Source: Kryptolebias marmoratus
Taxonomy: Eukaryota; Chordata; Actinopteri; Cyprinodontiformes; Rivulidae
Reading direction: 5' to 3'
Assembly (NCBI RefSeq): GCF_001649575.2
Contig: NC_051430.1
Location: 18,159,927 to 18,223,926 of the forward strand
DNA: 64,000 nt
Positions 37,374 through 50,679 of this stretch are shown in pieces (within the stretch, counting starts at the first letter, position 1; the number at the start of each line of letters is the position of its first letter). A program made the translations under genes and the position numbers. The notes below the pieces were generated by a model. It was not told the origin of the DNA and searched no databases. It saw only the letters and a list, made by a program, of their open reading frames with translations.

Positions 37374-37740
37374 TTAAAGCAGTAGTTCAGATACTCTAAA
37401 GTTGGGTTCTGTGGAAAGAGTTTGAACAATATATTACCTGTTGCAGATAGGTCTTTGAATGGCCTCAGATTGGAAAATAGAGTTTAATTCTGTCTGAAAT
37501 GATGAGCTAACAGCTAATCTGAGAGAGGTCAAGACCAAAGTGGATTGCTGCTGTTTTAAAACGGAGGTTTGAGTTATTTTAGGATGAAAGCAATCCACTT
37601 TGGTCTTGGCCCAACTCAGACTAGCTGTTAGATTGTCAATTTGGCTAGATTTAATCTGTGGTCACTTACAGAGCTATCTATAACAAGTCAGATATTGTCC
37701 TTAATGTCTCTACACAAGTATAACTGAACTATCACTTTAA
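37374..37740. mobile_element. foldback MITE (family 1, copy 2), 367 bp
   Basis: The element is bounded by TTAA on both sides. The terminal repeats begin TTAAAGcagTAGTTCAG (5') and, read from the 3' end, TTAAAGtgaTAGTTCAG. Its left part matches the 2.2-kb copy. Inside, the 20-bp arms at 37,530-37,549 and 37,589-37,608 are exact reverse complements, and the flanking ctaacagctaatctgag also pairs imperfectly with the right side. TTAA ends recall piggyBac-like target choice, but the TIR does not settle the superfamily. It has no ORF of note. Confidence 0.75.
37530..37608. repeat. perfect 20-bp inverted repeat with a 39-nt loop
   Basis: The left arm caagaccaaagtggattgct at 37,530-37,549 has its exact reverse complement at 37,589-37,608. 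It lies inside the foldback MITE. An RNA copy would form a stable hairpin of miRNA-precursor size. Confidence 0.9.
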
Positions 37741-37989
37741 CCAAATCAAATGTCACAGGATGTCCTAAACATTAAGGCGATTAAAGGAAAATCATCTGCA
37801 CATGTGTTTCATCCTCACCTTTTCCCTCAGAGGGAGAAAACACAAGGTGAGCACAGACAGAGGAGCAGGTTCGGGCACAGAGCCCCCCTCAGCAGATGAG
37901 ACATCGCTGAAAGAGGAGGGGGCTGTTGAGTGGAATGAGCGGTGCTAGAAAACTGCAGTGACAGCAGAATGAATAAATTGAAAAATTCT

Positions 37990-38260
37990 CTCATTGTAAA
38001 TTGTCTATCGCTCGTGACAAACGATCTGATAGGCGAGCGGCCCGGGTTTCCGACGCATCCGTCCCAATAGAGCTGTGAATAACTGGTCTATCTCCACACT
38101 GCTTAGCACTGGCCCCGCGCTTAATAATTCATACAGTGTGAAATATTTTCCCCGGTACAGATATGCCAAAGAGCTGCCGCCAGCAGGCGGGGGCGGTGAG
38201 GAACGTGTCCCTGTGGTGCTAATTTGGGGGATGGTGACGTGCACAGATTTCTAAGAGGCC
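37990..38260. promoter_or_regulatory. CpG-rich intronic block, possible conserved element and CTCF-like site
   Basis: CpGs are unusually dense for the intron (gcgagcggcccggg, gacgcatccg). The motif GCCGCCAGCAGGCGG at 38,176-38,190 resembles a CTCF core with two mismatches. TTAATAATTCAT follows the word ccgcgc. No coding frame fits. Confidence 0.3.
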
Positions 38261-41200
38261 TCCAGTTTAGAGGAGATGCCTCAGACGCATTTGCTCCCCT
38301 GTATGCTCTGTCTGTTATTGGAAAGAGCTGAGTTGGAGATACAGAGAGTGAGAGATGACATTTAACTTGTGGATGATCTGCCTGGAACAGGGAACAGAGA
38401 GGAGGAAACACATTTCCAGCCAAGCAGACAGAACACACTTATGAGAGACTGCTGGGACAAAGGGAGGCTGTAAATCAGCTAAGTAGTTTTCGCTGTTTGC
38501 CCTGGTGAGTGTTTTTGGCCGTGGTTGACATCAGCGGCAGCAGGTTTCTGCGGACACCTGGTTCACGTCTCCTGTTTCCATTAGGGTGACTCTTCGTGTC
38601 TCAGGCTCCTTCAGGAGTTCAGCAGCCAAAATCAACTTTCTTTGACCTTATCATCCCCTTCATTCGAAGCCATAAAGTCCCTGCTTGCATGTGTGTGCAG
38701 GAGCACGAACAGATGTGTGCTTGAGTGTGACAGTGTCGTATTGCCACGTGTGGTTTTGTGTGACCCGTTCTGCAGCTCAGTCCTGTACAAACTGGGTTTT
38801 TATGATGCGCATTCAGGCCCTGATACCAATTATGCAAACTATTAAAAATTTAAGGAGGACAGTCTTTTATAATTTAATCCTAAAGTAATAGATTCTATTA
38901 AAAATGCATGAGAGGAGCTTTATAGATGGAGCTAGAATTAGTGTCTATCAAAGACTCCAGTGAAGGATGTAGGGGGAATGGGCAGCAGGAGTGGCGGTAT
39001 TGCCTCATTATTCAAATGGGATATGATTACCATAGAGCAGGAGCCCCTCGGAGCTTGAAGCACAGCTCACTGGCCACTGTGATTACAAACAGGATGCTCC
39101 TCAGAGAGAGAGGGAGAGATCTTCCCTTCTCATTGGTAAAATGAAACCTAGTTTGGATTCCTTCTATAACTTTCACAAATCGGATTTGAAGTGACATGCG
39201 ATTTGTTGTGGTTTAAAGCACTCTGTCACCGAAATGCTCTCTGTCGTCTTGGGTTTCCCTTCCCTGTTGTTTCACTTGAGATTGTTTCTTGTCCTTACTG
39301 AGAGCATGTAGAAGGTGTTCAAGCATGAAAACAGGAAGCCTGCAGTGTTGTAACGTAATGGCTTAGGCTGCAAGCAAGAGGCAGACTTTTTACTGGCCTC
39401 ACTGCTCCTCGGTTTAGCTTCCTGAACAGGTCTACATTTCCACAATATGTGTGCGATTTTTTAAAAATGCAACAAAGACACAATATTGTTACTGTTTAAT
39501 TTTTTTGAGCTCTATCGTTTTTCTGCATCACCGCTTTTGTGGAGTTCAGATTGCTGAATTTCACTTTGTTGTGTGATTTGCTTCCGTTATTATTACAGGT
39601 GCCATAGTTCAGACACCATAACAGACTCTGAAAGGGCCCTGTGGTTATTAATGTGGTGCAAGAAGTGGATTTAAAAAGCCAATAAAAAATTGGAATCCTC
39701 GTGAAGCTTATATGGATTTCAAGTTCTGCCTCAGAGGTAAATTCACTGCCTTTTTTGATGTAATGGTTGCCTGTTTATGGAATAAATCCAAAGAGCTTAA
39801 TCGATCATCTCCATGGAAAGGTCAAGTGGAGAAGCTCTGCTGTTTGAAGTGCTTATCCCATGGAGGAGTGCCAGAAATGTGACACCTCCTTATGAGTGGG
39901 TGGTGGCGGGCAGATTAGTGACGGACAGGGTGGCCCGGGGGATGATTTAGGGAGATTCGGCTCTAAATACTCTATGTATTCCAGAAAGGGAGAAACTATA
40001 AGCTGCCTTCCCTCCAATCCGTATTTTCAACAGAAAAGCATATTAGTAGATTAAAAAGGATATTCTTCCCCCCCAAAAAAATAGAAAACAAGGGGGTCAC
40101 AGCTGGTGCCGAGGAAAATAAAAGTTTTGATTTGAACCTCTTTTCTACACATTAATGTTGCTCAAAGTTCCCAGTTGGTCTCATCCCTCTACAGTCTAAT
40201 CTAATCTGGATGGGGTGGCTGTAAGCAGCATCTGTGCTCAGAGTTGAAATAGGGCTTTTGCTCTGCCTAATCCTCTATCCAGGGATCACTCTGTAGGGTG
40301 AAGACAATTACCAGCCTGCTTTCTCATGCTAATGGAATCTCTAACTAGATCTTACGGAAAGAGGAAAAAATAGACCGAGGAGGAGGAGAGAAGCTGGGAC
40401 AATGGTGCAGAAAGATGACCCAACTAAAATGGGTTTTTAGATTACCATTTAATTATTGATAGTCAGGCAGCTGTAAGGCCTAAGGTCAGGATTTGGAGAG
40501 CATTTTCTAAGAAAAGAGTCAGATTATGAAGTTATTTTGTTGTGTAACTGGGGGTCAGAAATTTGCTGAGCTGAGACTCGATGTCGCCGACATATCAGCA
40601 GCTTCGTGCCAGGTAGCCTGCCTTTCACCCTTTTATCACCTGCCTCCAGCAAGGTGTCTGGAGTGGGTTTAAATTGCATTAATATGCAGGAATTTATAGA
40701 TTGCCTCCCTTGGCATTTCTGTAGGGAGGGGAAGAGAGTATTACAGTCCCCATCTGCACTAATTACTAGGTCTTGGCAAGTGTTACCTGTCTCTTGTGAA
40801 GGACAAACCACGGCACCGAGTAATAACACACATACAGCAGAAGGAGCCGAAGAGACTTCAAGAAGAGAGACGTCTCAGAGGCCTGTTCATTTTTTATTTG
40901 ATGCTCTGTCTGCCATAACAGATCTCTGCAAACATCAACAAATTAAATGACTTAAACCAAGTTCTTTCGTCTGAGACAGAAGAGCTAATAGATTTCACAC
41001 CTGATTTTAGTAATAGTTTCTTGCAACCATTGTTGTTAAATTGTCTGCCTCTGGTGTGTCAGAAATGTTTCTTAGGGAGTGAATCTTGGTCATGAAGGGC
41101 TGCTTTGAAACCTGGAGAAGAAAGCAGATTTGATCTGCCAAATAAGTCACAAGAGCAATTAAAGGTATCAAAAATCCTAGAGAGGCGGGAGATAACATGC

Positions 41201-43800
41201 TCTGATCTCTTCCTTGACCTCACTTCTTAATTCTTTTTGTGCACTGGTCAAGTTCGCTGATAGCCTTTATCAGGCTGGTTTTAGCATTTATATCATCACA
41301 ACCCCTTCTGACAATCCCTCAAACCCTGACGCCTACACTTTCCCTGTTAAAACAGCACAGAGATGAGTGTTTTAACTCTTAGTTTGCACTACAGGTAGCT
41401 CCCTATCTGCCAAGTTGACAGTTTTCAGTGGCAAATCTGCATGCGGTAATTCCTCAGCCTGCTGTGGGTTTCTCAAGTTTCTGCATTTGTCTGTCATCCT
41501 GTCAGAAAGACTTCTTGGATCAGTGCTGCACAAACATTTGCTTATGTTTGTGCCATCTGCGCCTTCCAGCCAGCAGGTGATTACCAACCGCAGGCTCACC
41601 TCCCACTCTGTCCAACTGGATTCCCTCTGCTTGCGTGGTCAGGGCCAGCTTCTAGAGGGAGAAGGATGACAACAGCTGGAGTAAAGGGACAGACTGCTGA
41701 GTCTCAGTGACAAAAACGACAGAAAGTAGAAAATCTGTAGAGGAAAATATCTGTTACCTTTCTCGGCTGACTTACTGTAGCTGTGGGCACTTGTGTCCTC
41801 TCTTTTTTAGCCCCTAATATTCATATATCAAATGAGATCAGTGTCAACATCTTAGCGATGCACTATTTGATTGCCTTTTGGGCTTCACAAACACTAATGC
41901 TATGCATGACTGACTATTGGCTCAGTGACGTCCTCCAGTGAAAGACAGCACAGTTGTCATTTGGACCGTCTCAGGTCATCCACGGGGTGCTGTTTGGGCT
42001 CAGCCTTGGGCAGATAAAAAAAAACCCACATGGTTTGAATTTAATTATATTCCATTGATTTATTGAACACCCATCAATAAACACACATTTCGAGTCAGGA
42101 GCATTTGGCACAAAAGGTTTTCTTTTTTGCCTTTTCCTTTTTTTTCTTGTAAGCCTATTTCATTCCATCAAAAACTGACATAAGCCTTTTCTTTGAAGTT
42201 CAGGAGCCAAACTGAGGAATGACAGCACAACAAACAATGAACAAAACACACACGTAAAGACAATGAACACGTTTTGAATATTCAAGCGAGGCAGTATAGA
42301 ATGGGTAGTGGGGGGGAGAGAACCGTTGTTTTATTGTTGTTGTGTTTAAGCCATGAATGGATCTGTCTGGGACAATAAAGGATTGTGTCACGTTGGGATA
42401 AGAAATTTTGCAACATCAACAAGGCTTTACAAATGGTGTGTGATAAGGTTTTCAGCAAAAAATATCAATCTCAGCATGAAAATCAGAAAGCACAGCTTGT
42501 TTCTCACATCTGGGTGAAGTTAGTGCAGAGGGTTGGTGATTTATGTCTGATGTCCTTCGTGTGGAAAATGAATCGGAAACCAAAAAATAAGGAGAGAAAA
42601 AAAAAAGTGGCTTTGGTTTTAAAACCTGTGTAGTTTTGAGGTTGTGTTGTGTTCAATGTTGTTTCAGTGTGTCACTAATCAGCAGTTAATTATGATCTCC
42701 ACTTTTGATCACAACTGATGCAGCTTTCTTGTACGACTACAAAAACAAAGGTTGTTGCAATAAGAGGAGATACGAATGCATTTCTCATGCGGTTGCTCAA
42801 ACAAGCTGAAGTCATGCTCTTGTTGGTCAGTGTCCCTCGCTGCCAAGAGCTCAGAGACGTAGTCATGTTAGCATCTTAATTGCACCATGAAATAAATAGT
42901 GTGAACTGTTTCCCTGTGCAGTCGACAGAATCATTACCCTAAATTAAAGGCTGCAATGCTGTTCTGAACTTAAGAACATATTTTTTTTAAGTTTTATAAA
43001 AGTGATCAACAAGGGTTTTTTTTATTGAAAGCCTAAAAAATAGTTTTTGCTTGTTTCAAATACATTATAAATTTACAAGCAAGTTGCTGGCGCCTAGGAG
43101 ACTTGACTTTAGTGGTGGCTCCATTTGTTCTTGTAAGGTGAGAGTTTGGAGTTCCAAGCTGGAAAAATCAAATCAAAAGCCTCTCTAAATCAGAATTATG
43201 ACTTGGTTAGTCAGAGTTTTCTCACCAGCTCCAAGTAAAAATCCATTAAGGCTGCCTTGTGCATAAAAAGTGGCAATAGCTTCAGTAATTAACTTTATTT
43301 GCACTTCTGACAGTATCTCATTAAATCAGTCGCACACACGCCATACCTCTGTTCGACATGTTGCTACAAGGTTTGAGTAAATAAAAAAAATGTTATCATC
43401 TTGCATTGCTACTAATAATTAGCCTGGTCACTGAGCACAACAATTATAATCCAGGTAGTGTGTCCACTTGGAACTGGAAAACAATCAAATTGGGCATGAC
43501 GCCAATTTGAGATCCGTCTTATGACTTCTGAAGTAAATGGAACATAGAATATGTTTCACTGTGACTGACCGATGTAAAAGGTTATTTTAAATACTTTTAG
43601 CTTACTGTACCTGCTGTTCTTTTCAACAACAAGGTGGATTTGAAAAGAGAAGTTTATAAAAATGTATGTAACTAAAATTAATTTCTCCTGAAAGCCGCAG
43701 GTTTTACTTCAAAGCATTGTGAACTCATTGCTTCCTAACACTACAACCATGATCTAGAATCCATATGATAGATATAGTAGCGGATCTCTATATGATTCTC

Positions 43801-43819
43801 TCTCTGTGAGTCACAGAGA
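43801..43819. repeat. 19-bp palindrome centred on an AP-1-type site
   Basis: TCTCTGTGAGTCACAGAGA has perfect 9-bp arms around a central G. The core TGAGTCA is the canonical AP-1/TRE sequence. Confidence 0.9.
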
Positions 43820-46618
43820 TCATCAGCTGCAGGAGATGATGCATTGTGTGTCTCTCGAGCTTGAGTGGCAATCCTTCTCAGTGTAGCGGAGCTCGTTAAG
43901 AATCGTGGGTGCAGGGGTCAGGTGGAAGGAGTAAGATGCATCGCTGGGGTGATCCAGCCTCTCTCTCATCAGAACTGACACTAAACCCAGCAAACGACCC
44001 AGTCATGTCCCGCATGTAGGCTGGTGTCTGTCATTTCTGCTGGAATTAATGGAGCTCTCTTGTGGTTGTAAATTTACTGACAGATCAACTCTGATTCACT
44101 CTAAGCTTTGCCTCAACATTTGCAGCCCAGGTAGCGAATAGAAACTTTGCTTTCGGGGCTTACCCCGCTCATTATTACACATGAACAACATCTGGTTTAA
44201 ATGCAAACCTACAGCTCTGTTACTATAGATTTAATCGTTTTTATACTTTTAAATAAAAAAAAAATTAAGAAGTCAAGCTTTAACGGCTCATTGCTTTGTT
44301 ATTTTTGAAAGGATTAACCAAACCCAGTAAAGCATTTATTTGCAAGAGTTGGCTGTGAAGTCAATTAGTGCTCATTTCTATTACAGGGTTGACATCAGTG
44401 TAGACAGGCGTGTTTTGATTAGAGATGACAGACGACTCACTGCTATTGGACTGCCAGACATTCCTCACCCTTCATCCCATGGGTGAAGCTATTGAAGCTG
44501 ACTTGAATGTGGAAAGCTAGCAGATGAGTGTTTTTGCCAAGATGCCCTTCATCTACACTGAAACACATTATAAACGGCATTCTGGGCTGCATAAGCCCCC
44601 ATAACAGTGACATGCTACTGTAAACTGCATGTATAATACTCAGCTGCCAATATGTTTTTCCAACACTGTATATCATGGCAGTAATGGCCAAACTGTAGGC
44701 TTTTTACACACAATGGCCTTTTGTTGTGCAGGTTATTTATCGTGCTGGTGTGAGGTTGCGCAGAGCTGGTGGGTGAGTGCATCCAGGGGCTTGTATTGTT
44801 AGGGAATCAGTGGCTCTTGTTTGTGGAGCTGGGAGGGTTTGTTAACAATGCCTGTTTTATGTCCCAGAGTGCGTGCTTGTTGGCAATCGTCCCCTCAGAG
44901 TTTTAGTTTGTGTGTGGTTTTTTTGTTGTTTGGTGCATGTGGATCGGGGTCGGCGAACATAACCCCTCTCATTGTGTGCCCCGTCCAAATAGAGCAGTTT
45001 TATATCAGGCACATGTGAGCATTAGTGTGTGGGTGTTTTGAATATACAGTATGAGTGCAAATTATTTAGCACTGGGGTGTGGAAAGTGCTGAGCCGAATG
45101 GGGGCTTTACTGCCCGTCCTTCCTAATGGAGGCTTTCACTCTCCATCCATTCATGTGACGGTATGGTGACGGAGAGGGGGGAGCCAGGGATTAACGGGTT
45201 AGAGGCAGTGCCTTGTTAAAGAAAAAGAAAGGGTTTGAGTGTGTCGATTGGATTAACTTGTTTGGGCTTATTAAGAGGGGAGACACAGCAGCTTGTTAAA
45301 AGCACTGCATGAGGCGTCCTATAGTGAGACGGCAGGGTCACCATTCAGTTAGGATGAAGCTCCGCCCCCTCACATTGTGGAGACTGTCAGCCAGGCTCCT
45401 AATGCTTGGACAAGGAGTTTCACGGAAGACTCCTAAACTAAGACTATCTGTAAGGGTGTAACCAGTGATTATCAGTTAATGAAGTTTTATTTAAGCTTTT
45501 TTATAATGATAAAGCATGTCTTTTTCTTTTATTATTCCGACTTAAAAATGTCTTTTTTGTAACTATGAAGGACTGATAATGCTAACTTGACTATGCAATG
45601 TTTTTTTATAAAAGTAAAATGTTAACAAAGACATATGACAGCTTTTTAATGCTTTATAAGGAAGAAATTAAGTGTAAAACATCAAAAGACGTCACACAAA
45701 ACATTACAGTGGTTGTTGTGAGAATTAAATATTTTTTATGCAGTTTGTAGCCCTTTGTTTGAAGTGTGTTCTCAGTTTAATGAATCAGATAAATCTACCT
45801 TTTTGCCCTTCCCCAAGTCACAAAAAGAATTGGGACAACCCTACACCTTGGCAAGAACACACAAAAGGTAGGAATTGGGCTAAAGGGTAAGTGGAAGGGG
45901 TTAATTAAGACTTGGCCTTTAAATGATGTTGACGAAATTTGGTTAATATTTATTCGATTCCCTGTAATGCCTTGGTTGTAGCAAACAAAGGTTACTTTAG
46001 GCAAAAAAAAACTGTTTGCACCTTTCCGGAGTTACACTTCTGAAAAACTTCTTTCCTTATAGACAAAAAAAACCCACTTAACACCCTCTAACATTTGGCC
46101 GATATCCTCAGGACTGAGTCTGGGTTCAAATGACTGCAGTATTTCTGAGTATTTATCCCCTCCAACTGTGACAGTGAGAGAGGCAATGCATTTCTGTCAA
46201 CGCAATAACATTTATGTGCTTTCTGAGGGCTAAGCACAACTTCAGCACAAGTTTTACAAACACATTTAAAGCAAAGGTATTGTACACAATCACTTCAGAA
46301 TCAGTTAAAAACACACAAGTTTGATTTATTTTAATGTCTGCTAAGCAGCTAATGCCCCGTAGGCCCGACTCTTGTGGTCAAATCAAAAATAATAAGCTGT
46401 TTTTTTGTTTTGATTTGTTTTTTGTTTTTTACTAAGCTTGTGTCTGCCACAGTCTGTGATATAATCCAATGCCTTCCGTTGTTGTTATTGTAGCCTGCAA
46501 GGTTGTTCCTGTGAGCAATAATTGGAATATATAGCAACAGTGCGCTGAGCATAACCACACTGCTTCTGGGAATAAGAAAAGAGTCACTGGTTGTGTTAGA
46601 AGATGTAATATGTTTAAA

Positions 46619-46638
46619 AAGTCTGTATATACAGACTT
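46619..46638. repeat. perfect 20-bp palindrome
   Basis: AAGTCTGTATATACAGACTT is identical to its reverse complement, with no spacer. Confidence 0.95.
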
Positions 46639-47086
46639 ATTTTGATAGGGGGGAAAAAGCAGACAGTGTAGGTGCTCTTATCCATGAAGTCACCAAATAT
46701 AAGGTATGATTAAATAAATGATTACTGATTTTTTAAGCAGAATGTCTCTAATGAGCATATTTTTTTGTATAAAACTGAGCTGTTTAAACAAGAAAAACTA
46801 GTATTTGCATTGAAATGTTAAAGCTATTTTATCACACACAGCAGTACAGATGTGTTGTTTTTGTCCATTTTAAACCATGGATCCAAAAGTCCTTCAAAAT
46901 GGGACCTACAGTGATAAACTAATTAACAATAGCTGACCAAATGCTATCTCGACCATTTTATTTCTTAACTGTTTTTACACTAAAGAAGCATTTCAGCTGG
47001 TACCAAAAAGGTTCTGAGGTTTAATAGCCATTGCTAAGTATCAGCTGCCATCGCCTGTCTTTCCCCTGAAACATGTGAAGCTTAAT

Positions 47087-47087
47087 A

Positions 47088-47120
<33 letters not shown>

Positions 47121-47121
47121 C
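47087..47121. repeat. (CA)n microsatellite
   Basis: About 15 CA units after an interrupted acatacac. Confidence 0.95.
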
Positions 47122-50085
47122 ATTTATTCACCCATGACCACCCTGTTACACCCTGCGCTTGGCAGGATGCTTATTTGAGTAGACAGCTTTGGGCGCGGAG
47201 AGCCATCTACTCTGATCTCCTCTGCAGTTTAAGAACCTTTTAACTAAGAAATAGCCCTCTGCCAAGCCCACCGCCTCTTGATTCCGGCTTATTCGCTCAT
47301 CTCATGGGACTGATCTTCCGCCCCCATTGCAAACCCTGCAGCAGAACGGGAAAGAGCCGATAGACATCCTGGCTTTTAGATATCCCTGCTCTGGTGTAAT
47401 AGGAGACCTAGTGGATTTGATGTGTGAGTGAAGTGCAGGTGGTGTTTTTGAGCAGCGTGCAGGGCAGTGAGTGTGTGTGCTCACACACATACACACACAT
47501 AGCCCAGCACCTTCACAGAGATTGACCTCGACAAGACGAGCTGTTTTCAGAGCAGCTGGGTGATGGGTCACAGGAGTTTGGTTTCGGAGATAATTTCCTG
47601 CCACTGATAGACATCTGCTAAGTAGCACAATAACCTAATAGGAGGAGATGAGGGGAAAGAGGGACATGACAAACAAGCCGAAGACTTGCTCCTTTTGCCT
47701 CGCTCTTAAAGGCAATAATAGGAGTAAATTGGTTCCTGAAATTGAATTGAAAAAAAGCCGGTCTCCTTTAGTGAAGTATAATGCCTCCGAATACATTTGG
47801 TGTGCAGCAAATGGAGAAAAATGGAGGGTAGTTACGCGATTGTCTTTCATTTCACAGAGAGGAAAACTGTAGCGGTATCCCCCCGTTAAGACTAGCTTTT
47901 AGTCTCAATCTACACCACGTGTCTGCTTCCCCTCTCTCAACCACTATCTTTGGACAAATGGACTGTGAGGATGGGCTCGTTGTGAAATTAGTATCCTCAC
48001 AGAGAGAGAATACAGAGAAAGGATTATGTGAATAGTCAGTAATGAGCTCAAAGTACCAGTGTGTTTGGGCCAGGCCTGCCTGTGTGCGAGAGGAAATGGC
48101 ACTGTGAGCGACCTCCTTTTTTTCTTTCCCTTCGATTTTTTTTTCACTGAGCACCTGGCGAGACATAGAGTGGTCCCTCTCTTCCATCTGCAACGTGGGA
48201 GCTTGTGTGTTAGCATGTGTATGTGAAAGAGAGTGGCTGAACTGTGGACTGTGGAGATTTAATTGACTTATATTTATCAGGGAGGTGCATTTTTAGTGCT
48301 TTTCTCACTGTCAGATTTGTGCTAAAAGTGTTGTTTTGTGCTGCTGGTGACAGGCTTTAAAAATACTCATGTGACTTTAAGTGTTAAGTGCATTGTACGA
48401 GCCTCAGGGTCTGAGGTCAAATGTAATGTCTTGAGGAAACTACTTCATGAAAAAAGGCTTTTTATGGGAGAAAGACTGAATTATTTGCAGGACTGATGCA
48501 TTTCTGCAGCACCTGCTTCTGATCTTTAGCTATTCAACCCAGGAAAGTCTTTTAGCTATAATTACAGGGAAGGAAGATGTGTTTGTCTGTCATACTTCCT
48601 TTTCACGTTTGTCAATCCATCAATCACGAACTAAATGGTGGTAGTAAAAATTCACTGTCATAATCTTCTTTTAAAAGACAGCATTTTTGCAGGTAGCGTT
48701 ATTTTTAAAAGAGAGTAAAAATCAAGTCCATTTTGCTTGGAAATATATTGAAAAATGTAACTCTCTACATTTTGGGGAGTTTATGTGAAATTCTGCATGT
48801 AAATTTCTTTGTAATATTATTCTCAAGGAATGCATTGGTTTCATTTTTTAGATGTTTCATTTTTTTGCCAGACTGTGTTGCATCTTCCCAGGAGTATAGG
48901 ATAAATGCAATTTATTCAGTGAGCTTTTTCATTTAATGTGCATCTTTGATTTTCATGTTTACATTTTGTGCTTTATAAAGTAATACCATTTTAAAGTAGG
49001 TTTGAAAAAAAAAGAAAGTCCACCTTGGTCAGATAGTGCAGATACATTGCCTCATTTGTAAAGGATGTTTTGATTGAATGCTTCAATGATTAGTTTAAAA
49101 TGTAGATGATTTTCAGATGTGTTTTACATTTCTATAGTCTATAAATGAGCCAAACAGGAGCTGATGCTTCTTACAACGCCATTAATTTATCCTGTAATCA
49201 TCGCAATTGTTTTCTTTCATGATAAAATAATAATCTATGAAACTAAGTAATGGACTGATGGCAGGTGGCTAAATGTTCATTTAGTGATTCACTGAGAAAA
49301 TAAATAAGAGTGGACTAGCCTGTGACAAACGCATGAGAAATCATTTTTCAATCTTCTGCCACGCATGCTGGCAGTGAAAGCTCAGATGAAATATTTGCCT
49401 CTGCTCTTTGTTTTAATATGGGAGGAGACTGGCTCAGATGGAAACAATAGTTGTTCGTACTGATGCGTTTTTAAAAGAAGAGAGAGTCATATACAGACAG
49501 AGCCAACATTAAGGTCACTATGCTTTTTTTTATTTTGTATTTTTTTACAACTATTATCAGTATCTATGCAGGTGAGCCTGAGCCTCTGCGATGTTCAGTA
49601 CAGTAAAAGTATGCAGGGGTATGTGCTGAGTAAACAATGGAGGAGTGAATCTCGATCCTTATCATATAAAAAAACACTTTCTGGGCCTAAATTGTTGCTT
49701 CAGCTGCTCTCGTCTGTCACATAATCCAAGTAGAAGACTTTGTAATCAGTCATCATTGTGTTATGTGACACTGCTGTGTTCCTGATGAATGATACACTCT
49801 ATGCTTTTTGATTGTAGAGGGTTCTTATTGAGGGCTTTTCTTTTATATGTATTCATATTTGTATCCAACTGTTTTTCCACTGGGACTGTGATGGGCTTTT
49901 TGAGGAGGGACCGGTATCCGCTGCCTTTCTGTTCCTGAGTGAAGGTGGCGAGGAGGAGGAGTGTTGGCGGTGGGGGGTGGGGGGTGTAGAGCTAGAGATT
50001 TATGGCCTAAAGGGAGATTGATTAGTGCCGTCACTAGCCCTGATGTACGGTTGGCAGTCTCCCCCTCCCAGCCCATCACATTTGC

Positions 50086-50105
50086 ACACACACACACACA
50101 CACAC
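50086..50105. repeat. (CA)10 microsatellite
   Basis: Short CA run about 575 bp upstream of fam222a exon 2. Confidence 0.9.
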
Positions 50106-50679
50106 GCCAACTTGCAACTATACAGTTCAGCTACACATACATCCAGACACCGCTCAAGGCCCCCAGGCCTTTCCTGACAGTCCCCCAGAGCTGTTGCATG
50201 TTAAGTTGTAGCAGACAGACTGCTGTTTTCTCATTGCTACTTTTTTTTCTGTCCATAGATAACGCCATCAATCACCACATACACACTGCCCTGGAAAGAA
50301 TGCGCCTCAGTGTGCCCGAGTGTTGCTATTTTCTGTGTGATTCTGTGGGTTTGTTTTGAGGATGGCTTCACAGACAGGAGATGCGGTTGAATGGCTGTGT
50401 GAATGTGCTGTTTGAAGCTGCAGAGTGACTGATCTGGACTGTGCTCTGCACCCGTGTCAACAGAGCTGCCCTGGTGCAGGTGTGTGTTTATCATTCAGCA
50501 CACAGAGCTGAGAGGCAGGCAGCTGTACTCACGCTTTCCCAATTAAATCCCTGGCTGTAGCCCACAGCCAGCCCCTGACAGCCCACCGGACACAACCATG
50601 GAGCTTTGACCTCGTATCTGCCAACATAACTCACTTTTAACTTTCCTTCTTTTTTTATTTTGCTCTTTTTCTGATACAG

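Larger units (their letters stand above)
23115..50679 (+). other. fam222a: presumed fam222a intron 1
   Basis: If the first exon is at the CpG block, this 27.6-kb stretch is intron 1. Reading both strands I see no coding exon with recognisable homology in it. It contains the transposons, microsatellites, palindromes and candidate conserved blocks listed separately. Long introns with many regulatory elements are usual for developmentally expressed vertebrate genes. The 5' boundary depends on the uncertain exon 1 donor. Confidence 0.4.

Noticed and set aside
45790..45910. Possible DNA-transposon remnant (agaattgggacaaccct and aattgggct words)
   Set aside because: It resembles ends of some fish elements, but I found no matching inverted terminus or target duplication.
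49961..50359. 132-codon + frame upstream of fam222a exon 2
   Set aside because: It spans a CA repeat, has a frame on the opposite strand and no splice link to exon 2, whose frame starts at its own ATG.
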